From positions 10,788,001-10,852,000 of the forward strand of contig CM037472.1 in NCBI GenBank assembly GCA_021014325.1: DNA of 64,000 nucleotides, in the 5' to 3' direction. A program made the translations under genes and the position numbers. The notes beneath the pieces are model-generated. The model did no database searches. It saw only the letters and a program-made list of their open reading frames with translations, and was not told the DNA's origin. Origin of the DNA: Plazaster borealis. Taxonomy: Eukaryota > Echinodermata > Asteroidea > Forcipulatida > Labidiasteridae. Each line of letters opens with the position of its first letter. Position 1 is the first letter of the stretch. Shown here piece by piece: positions 46,901-57,400 of this stretch.

Positions 46901-47105
46901 ACCTCGCCCTAGCCCTAGCCCTGATCCTTAACCTACCCATAACCCTAACCATAATCCCAACCCTAACCCTATAACCCTAAGCAAAACCATAGCCTATATC
47001 CCTGACCCTGGCCCTTGGAATAGCCAAAACCTTGACCTTAACCTAACCGTAACACTAACCGAAAATCTAAACTTATAGCCCTCCCCCTAACCCTATCCAT
47101 TTGTA
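46901..47105. repeat. Degenerate CCCTAA/CCCTAG repeats
   Basis: Many CCCTAACC and CCCTAGCC phrases with substitutions run across about 200 bases. The C-rich strand is on top. It looks like old interstitial telomere-type sequence or a minisatellite derived from it. Confidence 0.7.
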
Positions 47106-47295
47106 TCATTTAAAAGTAATTTTGCAGTTTTTTAAACTCATTTTTGTTATTTTTAAAAACTCCCTTTTACAGTGGGAGGGGGCGTGGTGGTTCGAAGTTG
47201 ACCTGGAAAGGTGGTAACTCTCATGGTTTCAAATAATCTAGGCTGTGTGGAAACGAAGGTTTACATTAAAACATCATGTAGTTATTATTTTTTAG

Positions 47296-47424
47296 AGTTA
47301 GGGTTAGGGTTAGGGTAAGGGTTAGGGTTAGGGTTAGGGCTATAGGTCTAGGGCTAGGGCTAAGGCCAGTGCCAGGACTAGAGCTATGGCTAGGGCAAGG
47401 GCTAGGGCTATAGGGCTAGGGCTG
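47296..47424. repeat. TTAGGG repeats grading into GGGCTA repeats
   Basis: About 6 near-perfect TTAGGG units (one reads TAAGGG) are followed by GGGCTAGGGCTA-type variants. The G-rich strand is on top, opposite to the CCCTAA block 190 bases to the left. Confidence 0.8.
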
Positions 47425-47500
47425 AGTTGTGATTCTGATAAGAACCGTTGGTGTAGTCAACGTTTCATCAGTATGCATTGATCGTCTGCACGGGAAAGTT
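47425..47500. mobile_element. Diverged relative of the 27.68 kb inverted-repeat element
   Basis: TTCTGATAAGAACCGTTGG then GTCAACGTTTCATCAGTATG parallels TTCTGAAAACAACCCGTTGG then CTCGACGTTTCGAACAGTAT at 27661-27702. On the minus strand it contains CTGATGAAACGTTGAC. It abuts the TTAGGG-type repeat. A Penelope-like terminal fragment is possible. Confidence 0.4.
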
Positions 47501-48342
47501 TACCCGCTGGCATTGCTTAGGACTGTTGTAATTTCCCCCAAGACGTTGTATATCTATTGAGTCACTATACACTAGGAGTATTAAGGTTTCAAGTACTTAA
47601 AACTGTGTGTTAACAATAAACAAATGCACTCTAAACTAAATGTGAGCTACGAGAACAGGAAGGGATGAAACTTATTTCATTCTGAAAAGATCAAAACAGA
47701 TCCTCTCCAGCTTTGAATGTGCCTGAATATTCGAATGTATTAGTACAATTATAAATCAAATATAGCAATAGTTAATACAAATATGTTCATTTGTAATGCA
47801 AATTGATATTAACAATGATCTCATTTTTGTTATTCAATCATTACCAACATTACAACATGCAAACTGATAGTTCCAAAATAAAGCGGTGATTCATTTTAGG
47901 AATAATACGCGCCATTTCAAAACTGCGCACCGAGCTTAAATTCGGATTGATAAATTGCGCAATTCACTCCGTATTTCCCACCACGGTCGCCGTAGCCAAG
48001 CGATACACTCATACACCGACAGATAATTCATCGATTATAGAGGAGGGGGGATTCTTCTCTGTTCTCATGTACCGCATCTTCAATATAAAACAAACACACT
48101 AGCGCGCCGTGTGCTTTGCGTCTGTAATTGATTGAAGTATCACGTGGTCTACTCCTCCATCGATCCAAAGCCCCCCCAGCTCACATCATTAGGAAGAAAC
48201 GGACTTGGTGGGGTTTTTCTCCTCCTTCACCGCTGTAGTAGTAGTGCCGGTGACACTGTGTGCGTACAGGGGACATCTACTTAACATAATCATCACGTTG
48301 AGTCGATCTGCAAGGTGCTGACTGCTCGCAGATGAAATCAAG
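47501..48342 (+). promoter_or_regulatory. Upstream and probable promoter region of the LAMP gene
   Basis: A TATA-like TATAAAA lies at 48084-48090 and an E-box TCACGTGG at 48140-48147, within 260 bases of the start codon. GC-richer sequence with GCGCGCC lies near 48103-48108. The transcription start itself cannot be fixed from sequence. Confidence 0.4.
48140..48147. promoter_or_regulatory. CLEAR-like E-box upstream of the LAMP gene
   Basis: TCACGTGG shares 7 of 8 bases with the TCACGTGA centre of the CLEAR element that TFEB/MITF factors bind in lysosomal gene promoters. It lies about 200 bases upstream of the start codon. Function is inferred. Confidence 0.4.
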
Positions 48343-48418
48343 ATGGCCGCTAACGGACGTAGGAAAACGGCGACGATGATGATGCTGAGAGGGCTTGTCA
48401 TGTTGGTGCTTTGTGGGG
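48343..48418 (+). CDS. LAMP exon 1 (start and signal peptide)
   Basis: ATG in the context AAGATGGCC, then MAANGRRKTATMMML and a hydrophobic core. Donor GTAAGC at 48419. It ends one base into a Gly codon. An upstream ATG at 48332 is in another frame and soon stops. Confidence 0.85.
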
Positions 48419-51400
48419 GTAAGCTGAAAACAATCATCTTTTACTAGTGTCTCTGATTAACAGTCAACCATCTGAAGATGGGTTTGTGAACGTTCGTGTT
48501 GAATTAAAGAATGGTTACGGTGTCATGACAGTGCAGTATATATAGACACCCGGTATATGGCTCATATAAAAAATATTAAAATGTCTTGGCGTGTAAATTG
48601 TAAACCATTGGACATCAACCCGAATCCGCACGGAAAACGGTTACAGTCATATGCAGATGCATGAACTGAAATATTTAAAGGCATCGTACACTTATGGTAA
48701 TTGTCAAAGACTAATATCCTCACTTGGTGTATCCCAACATATGCATAAAATAACAAACCTGTGAAAATTTAGTCTCAATTGGTCATCGAAGTAGCACAAA
48801 AATAATGACAGAAAAAGAAAAGAAAAAAACACCCTTATTGCATAAAATTGTGTGCGTTCAGATGCCCGAGAAAGGCTTCAAATTTGTTGATGAAAAATTA
48901 CCTCCTTCTCTAAAACTACATTACTTCAAAGGGGGTTGTTTCAGTGCTCTTTACCATGTAGGTTTTTATGGTCATTAATTTTTGGAGTAATTACCAAAGG
49001 TTTACCCTCCCTTTAATATAATTATTTCTTGAATATCGTGTACTCCTAACAGCTAGATTCTCATCCATAATATAATACCCTCTGGTTAAAATATATATTG
49101 CAATCTAAAATATAAAACTTCCATAATGTTCTATAAGAATAGAGATCAATAGGTAAAAATAATAAGCAAATATAAATAAATAAAAATACATGACAAAGAT
49201 GACTACATGGCATATTTGGGTACAATCTAATACTATGCAAATTGATTGTAATTTTTGTGAACAAAAAATGTAATTGTAGAAACATTTTAAAAGCAATAGA
49301 AATTATGAATATGACGTATTTGAGTAGGGCGCCCTCGCATTTAAATGACGTTGTTCATTGGTCAGTCATGTGCGCCGCGCGTATAAGTCTGTGCGTTTTC
49401 CATTGTTTCATCATCGGTTTACCCCTGTCAATGGTAGATGTAACCCAATGATACAACTTAATTAATTACGCAAACAAAATAAGCATAAAATTACCCCCAG
49501 GCAATACCTGGACATGTAAACAACACACTTAGATAAAAACAAATTGTTGAGAAAGTGCAAACAAAACCCTGTTATTGTGGAAACGAAAAAGCTTAGAAGC
49601 ATTGGGACCAAGAGCTCCCTATATTGTAGGGCAAGGAATTGGGGGCAACAATAAGTTTCAACCGAAAAGTTCACTGATTATAAACTCCACGTATATCAAT
49701 CCTGTCCCCCAAAGAAATAGAGTTTGTCTGAAAGACTGTAAGATTCCAGAAAATAGCACTTTGAAGACCCCCCCCATCTCCGAAATCACCATGCTTGTCA
49801 AAATACCGCCGTCAAATTTAGCCCAATATAAAAAGGCTAAAAAACCCAACGCAAACCATAAACCGTTGGTCGTTGTTTTCACTAAAAAACGTTAAGACCA
49901 AATTGGATGGAAATTGTTCACGGGTTGATTTATAACGGTGTGATTATTTATATCTAGGGGATCGACATAAATTTACTCTTACAAAACGAACGACGTATAT
50001 AATTAATTTCGTGGGTGCGAAAATTTATGCACACACAGCTTATAAAAGATCTTCTTTAAATAGGACTGTTCTATATGAAAGTGCTTTTTATTTATCTCGA
50101 TGCTCACAGATATCTTCGCGTTAGTTGTTGTATCTAGATTGGCGGAAGAAATCCGCGAATTATTTTGTTATATTGACTCTTCGAGCTCGTGACATCTGAC
50201 GGGATAACCATTGGAATTTTGTGATATTTTATTGTCACATCAAAGAGAGTGGGCTTATCTGTTATCTACATTTTGAATACTGTTCATTATTGTTAACGCC
50301 ACACCACATTAACCCGTCCCTGTGGCACTGAACGCCATTTTGATTAAAACCGAGTCTCAATTTCTTCAAATTTTTATAAATTCCTCAGACTTCAGGAAGA
50401 CTAATTTGTTTCTCCACCCCGTGAAAGCTTCAATAATCATTACACAGCTCTTGTATTGAAACATTTAAACTATTGAAAGCCCTGGCGCCATCCTAACTAA
50501 AAGCGAACATGATGCAAATGTCATTTCACTTATTGCAAATTACATTTTTTTCATGATAAGGTAACTCGTATAGTCGTCACTTTAATTTGCCCATGACGTC
50601 CTGGTGAGGAGACCGTAAACGCACACAATGAGCACACCTGCTCTTAAAAAGCTCTCACTCTTCGCAAGCACTGTACTCGTTACACTGCCGAGAAGAATTC
50701 AAGTGTGTTTTTGTCGCCCGCAGGGTCCAATATAGATAGACTCGGCTGCTGATATGGGGGTTCTGCAATTTAAATGTATCGACCATGTTGTGGTCACTGT
50801 TCAAAATAAGAAGTTATCGTCTTTAACAAAAATGACATCTCGGAGTCCCATATATATATTTCAAAATGGCCGCCAATTTGTTGACGGGTTCTGTTAAGGC
50901 CGCCTTACCAGTTAGTTTAGATTTTGTTTGACAGGGTATAGAGGTGCCTCCTGAAAAGATCAAAATATTACCGATGCCAGAAGGGTTTGGCTTCTGTAAA
51001 AATTCAGTGTTACTTCTGTTCTGGCCGGCCTTGGCTCGATTTCACAAAGCAATAAGATTCATCTTAAGTTGAGTTGTCGATATTGCCCTAGTGATTTTTA
51101 TTGTGACATCACACTTTGCTTAGCAATTAAGATTGATACACAGTTAAGATCAATCTTAGCTCTATGTGAAATCGACCCCTGGTGACCAGTCTTGCTTCTT
51201 CATCTTATTTTTTCCCCATTCAGTGCCTTTTAAAATTTGTTATGCGCTTTTGATCATTTTTATGATGTAAGGGGCGCAATATAAATCTTAAATTATTAAT
51301 TTATTATCATTATTATTATCAAATCGTCCTCTAATTCAAATGTGTGTAAAGTTCCACAACTCAATTGGAAGACGTTTTCTGGTTGTGAATATTCTTTCAG

Positions 51401-54400
51401 TATCGTAGAAAGACAAACAAAAAATGTCACGTGAAGTTCTTCTCTGCGTGACATTTTGAATGGAAACGCAATTCAATTGTCTTTGGAGATCAATTTTGTT
51501 TACCCGGGAAATCCAGGGATTAACCCGCGTGGGAGCCGCAGACGTAAGCGTACGTACTTCAAGGGATTGTATACGTTTGGTAATTGGAACACACTGTTTG
51601 TTTTAATCCTATATAGTTAAAGATATATATACCATAACAATATGGCCGATAATCTGGAGCGGTTGTTCACGCAGGAAGAATAATCTGCAATTAGAATACA
51701 CAATCTGAGAAACGTTTGTCAGTATTGCTTCTCAGATTTAAATTTTAGTTTTTAGTCAATTGGCATCTTGGAAAATACTGATGCTGCTTAAGGCCGTAAA
51801 CCGCATTGGCGGCTACAGCTACGGCAACGGACGTTGCTAAGGGTGTTGCTAAGGACGTCCTTTATACTTCAACGCTTGATGACGCGGCGATCCAGCCGTA
51901 GCCGTATAGCCGTAGCCGGAAAACTGCAAACATAATAAAACATGTATTCATATGAATCAAGAACAATGCATATCCTTTCAAAATTTACCAATCAAGAACA
52001 TTTCTCACACCTATGAGAGATGGACATACAAACAACAATAGCGCAGTCTGTCACAATGACCAGAAATTATCTCCATGGCAATACATAATTATTTGCTCAG
52101 AAATTTGATGATGTCGTAAAGTTCTTCAATTTGTATCAACAGAGCCTCGCAACGGTTGGTGTTTAATATTACATATACATTGTTCTACGCACGGCTATGG
52201 GTAGTTAGTAGCTTGGGCCTATTTATAGAAAGCTTTCAATATTAGATTAAGTGAATATTTAAAGCAAAGCTTTTAACGTTAGTTCTGGAAAAAAAGATCA
52301 AGGCGGAGTGCCAATATAGGGAATGTTGACCCTTCTCGGATGTTGTCACTATTGTATCGCTCGCCATGCTGGAGTAGGCTACTTACTTTTTGACTCATGA
52401 AATAGCGGACAGGACAGGCGTGTAAGTGCGCTGCGCGTTGCGCATAGGGTCAATATACTTATGTATATGTAATGTAAACGACCACATCTTAATGGTAATG
52501 TTTATAGTATATTTGTGTTCTCTCATAATGCATTTCTAAAGGCCTACGTTTGGTACAAACCATACTAACACTAGTGCACACTGCAATAACCACGATTACG
52601 TTGCTTCCGTGGTTCCCGCCAAAATGCATTACCCCCAAAGCGTCGGTGCGTAAAATCATAATTATATATCAGTGCAGCATTACTGAGTTGTGTAAAGGTC
52701 TTGAGTGGAGCTCCTATAACAGGCATGGAAGCATGCACTCACCCATGGCTATGTCCTTTGTGGACGAGAGGAAAAGGGCTGAGTCGAAAACGGTTGAGGC
52801 TCTACCCCACTTTATAATAAAAGCAAACCTGTGAAATTTGCACCTCCGTTGATGCTTTCTTCGCATTCAAATTTAATAATAGCCAAAAAGGCATGTATAG
52901 AGTTGTAAATTAATTTTTGATGGAAGATTATTGGAGAGGGTGAATTATTCCGGGAGTCAAACTGTTGGTTCATGGTGCCTTTTTTTTTTAAGAGTTAATT
53001 TATTTATTTTCATTAAAGACGTGTTTGAATGCTAAGTTGCCAACACATATTGTATGCAGAACGATTTGTTAATAATGTACTGAATGCATTTAGTTATGTT
53101 GTTATTAAGATATGTTAACATTCCTGATTTTTTCGTCATATTGTCGATGAAAAAACCCTACAAATTTCTGCCGTTGACGTCGCGTGTTAAAATGTCAGTA
53201 CTTAATTACGACGTCATTCTGTGGGATGATCTTTGAATTTGCAACAAAGCGGATACGCAAAACGGGGTTCCACAAATGACGTCATATGAGTAATGACGTC
53301 ACGGGGCATTCCGCGACTGAAAAGCGCGGAAGGTGGGTGTTGATTTTTTTTTTTTTTTAAACACTTTTAGAACTGTTTAATCTGGTGCGAACTCAATTTC
53401 CTTATTGATTGAACACCTTGTGAAATGATTTTCAGGAAAGATCACATGCTGCCTTTTTTAGTTCAAGCTGGGCCCCAATTTCCTAAAGCCATTAAGCAGA
53501 CAATACGGCTCAGCAAATTTCTTTGCTTAACAAAAAAATAGGTGGGAACCAGTGGCAACAATGTAAACTTTATGAAATTTAGACTGGTTACCTGTTTCAA
53601 ATAAGCTAGATTTTCTGTGCTTAGCAAGTTTTTGTGCTTACGGGCTTTATGAAATTGGGCCCAATTTCATAAAGCATGCAAGCACAAAAACTTGCTAAGC
53701 ACAGAAAACTCTTGCTTATAAAAAATAGGTTACCAGCCGAAATACCATACAGTTGCCATTACTGTGACTGGTACCCCACTCATTTCTTGCTTAGCAGAAT
53801 TTTCTGCTAAACAGCTTCATGAAATTTGGCCCAGGTCTGTAAGGATTGCGCAACACCCTCTAGCACGGCTGATCAGTAATGGGAACTCCTCACTCCTAAA
53901 TGCATCCCTGGGATTTCTGCTTTTCTCTGAAAGGACAGGCATTACTGGAATGCAGCAAATGCTGCAGGTGGAGGCGTTGCGAGCACAACCAAAATAAAAC
54001 TCAGCCGTTGCCTTTTCCTGGCGATGTTTCTGTACAGCTACAGGCGGATTTAGCACACACACGACAACAACCCAATATAGGCACTTTTCCCACCAGTAAT
54101 ACGCTCACACTACCTCTCTAGACGGTTTAAATGCGAAATACATAATTCACCCACAGAATGTTAAAAGACGTAAACGTACCCCCAAACACTTGGTGCCGCT
54201 TTTGTAACACTCAAGATTACGAAAGCTTTGAAACCCCGGGGTCTTTCTCTCAAGACCCCCTACCGATGAATGACGCCCTTCTTCCCGGGGAATGAACGAC
54301 ATCCGTGCCTCGTGTCTACAGCCCCCTCTCATATTATCGTGTTGTTCGTAGGCCACTTCTGAATCATCCAAAAGATACCCTTGGTTCGTTTAGTATTCAT

Positions 54401-57400
54401 CGTATCGATTCTAGCTTTGTGCGGGTCCAGTCATCTTATGCCCCTGTGGGTCATCATGTCTGAAGACGTACCCTGCCTGCCTCATGGCTAGCCAGAGAAG
54501 ATTGTTTAAAGGTGTTATTAACCACAACAGACTCTCGCCAAACAAATTAGAAATTTTACTGTGAGCTAACAAGGGCCATGTTGCAAGAGGCAATGTGCAG
54601 CATGCAACCGGCTCCAGGCATTCTCCAAGACCGCATATTATTTTCAACGGGTTTGTTTTATTCAGAATCTGTTATGAAAAACAAATGTCTATTGAGCTAC
54701 TGAACGAGTGCATTTTGCACACTCTAAAAACTCACGTGTCAGAATGGATCCAGATCCCGGGTACCAGGGAGCCCGGGTCCATTTCTGGGTCAGGCTGACC
54801 CGAAAAGTGGTTAAAATGGTAGTGCGCACAGTGCATTTGTTTATCTCCAAATTGCCTGAGACGTAATTCATTTAAGAGTTGCACACTCGTATATGCCAAG
54901 GTCATGAGACTGTTTCGCTCGACTCCCCAAAAGAACAGCTTTGTCTAAAACATTTTCAGTTTGACGAAATGGTTACACGAATGTCGAATAATATGTTTTC
55001 CAGAGAGTACAGTTTCACTATATCACATTCATTTAAAGTCAATGTTCATAGATTTCGATGTTTACAAACCTTGGACCTAGCGACAGTCATAGACTGCTTT
55101 AGTGCGTACTCAGAGACAACTTCACCAACAACACAATTTAGTTTTGTTAATATTATCAAACTATACCCTATCTTGATTAATTTGAATGGAACATTTTTCC
55201 ACTTCACATAGCTATGTAAGGAAATCAAATGTTCCCAAACAATGCCTTGAAAATAAAAATAAAAACCTCATAAGTTAACAACATTGAATACAACGATAAC
55301 ACTACAAATCGTCATACAGTAAGCTTTATAGTGGCGTCACACTATACCTTATCTTGATTCAAAGTAAGCATCCCGGTAGCGTCAGTTTCCCCCTAACATT
55401 ACCAATGTGGTATACATAAGTATCTGTAATTAATGACAGCGATGCATCATCCTGGGTTTGTGCAGCTGCTCTAGTCTCTCCTTTATGCTTTTAGTCAAAT
55501 CCCAAATGGATGACTCACTGATGGGTACATCACTAAGGCCTACTTACCTCAACTCCTATACGATCTGTCACTCGTAGTAATTACTCCTTTGCGATTAAAA
55601 GCTAGGCGCTGAAGGACATTAAGACATAGCTGCGGTGACTTTTTATATGATTTTATAAAACGCCAGTCTTATACTTCCTAATATCTCAATTTCCAAAATC
55701 AATTCATTTTAAAGGTGGTACTTAGCAAATTCCTATTTCACAACCTTTGGTCACCGTAAGCTAAACAAAATGCACATTAAAATCACCAGCAATGTACAAC
55801 AGACGAGTGAGGGATAATACAATTAAAAATCATTGATCATCGATAAGATGTAAACCCTTCTTGATAGTTTGTGAATTACACTTTATTTACTAAATTATCC
55901 ACAAGGACATTTTAAATGATTTTACAAACGCTACTGAAAACGCACACTGAAATTGATCAATAACTGTGTGGTGTTTTGTTTGATTTCAAGGTTTCTGTGT
56001 CTGCGTGGATGAGGTTACTAATCTAGAAGACTCCCAGCCACAGGAGCAAGACGAAGTGAAAACCCAGAGCACTGGTTTACTTCAAGCCGATACCGACCAG
56101 GCAAGCGAGGCAGACGAACCGCAACCCGCTGACGACCAAGCGAGCGAGGCAGACGAACTGCAACCCGATGATGACCAGACGAGCGACGTTGACGAACCGC
56201 AACCTGCTGACGACGACACGAGCGATGCTGAGGTTCCCGCGGAACCGAGCAGCCCGTGGGGGAACTTCGTAGGAACAGACGAGCCGGAGCCGGAGACGGC
56301 AAAGGATGAGGAAAGCGAGGGTGGTGTGGAAGACCAAAGCGAGGCTCCGGAAGATGACGTCATCTCTTCAACTGAGACGCCCGAGGTTGAAACCGAGGTA
56401 TGGGCCAACAGGTGATGGGGAGTTTGCCACGCTCCACATTTTGGGGGGTCTAAAATGCGCACTACACTGTATAACACACTAGGGACAATGACTCCCAAAA
56501 TGATGCAACCAAGATTATTGTGATGATGACGTCAGGTGAATTGGGTCAATAATATGACTATTCATTCTGAAAACCCCCCAAATTAATCACTTTTGAGAAA
56601 ATGATAAATTAAACTTTTAACAGCAACATAAAATAACCACAATAATTTTATAGACAAAAAATAAATCATTGGTAGAGTTTCTAATCGGCAATACACAAAT
56701 ATTTAATTGATTTTGTATGTTACTGTTATTTTGTTTTACAGTCAGCGACATCTGTCTCTTCGCAGAAGCCTAAGCCAGACTCCAGTGAGCTGCCTGACCA
56801 GAGGGGAGATTTCATGGTGCCGAGCGACGGCAGCTCTCCAATCTGCCTGAGGGCGTGCTTCGCTGCCTCTTTTGTGATTGACTATGTTGGCCGTGATGAA
56901 GACAAAAAGGTGCATATTTTCACATTCCTTAGAACGCTCCAACGATATCGGAATTCCGAATACTGTGGGGGAGACTGTAATACCAGTTTAAATCTGAAAA
57001 TATCAATCATTATGAAGTTCATACTAGAACTAATCCTCCAGACAAAATGTTTTCTTCTTAAAGGCATCGTACACGTTTGGGAATGACTCTGAAAATTAAT
57101 GGCAATAAAAACTTACTTGGTAAGAAGTACAGCAGCTTTGGATACTATAATGCATTTTGAGAAACTTTTCACTTCGAAGTACTGCGGTTATGGAAAAAAA
57201 TATCAGTTTTTACCCCCAAAATTTGAATCTGAGAAGCGTTACTGCAGTACCGTTTCTCAGATTGTGTATTCCAATTGCAGATTATTCTTCCTGCATGGCT
57301 ATAACCGCTCCAGATTTTCGGCAATATCTCAAAAGCGCTACTGCACCTTTTGAATGAAATTTTCACAGGTTAGTTTTATGGTAATAATAATAACAAGTTC

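Larger units (their letters stand above)
48419..55990 (+). other. LAMP intron 1 (7.6 kb)
   Basis: Starts GTAAGC and ends TTTGATTTCAAG. It contains MITEs (48675, 51037, 53470, 53657, 54719), a SINE tail near 51215-51318, a decayed family B MITE near 51558-51785 and a CRE-like pair at 53277-53301. Short frames at 49462-49895 (partly hydrophobic on the minus strand) and 52550-52834 are not supported as genes. Confidence 0.75.

Noticed and set aside
46901..47424. True chromosome end
   Set aside because: Unique sequence and an intact gene continue to the right, and repeats are short and degenerate, so it is interstitial.
49462..49895. Hydrophobic minus-strand frames that could be a membrane protein or mitochondrial insert
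   Set aside because: The frame changes between the pieces, no known membrane family or mitochondrial gene could be matched with confidence, and a run of eight C makes the frame doubtful.
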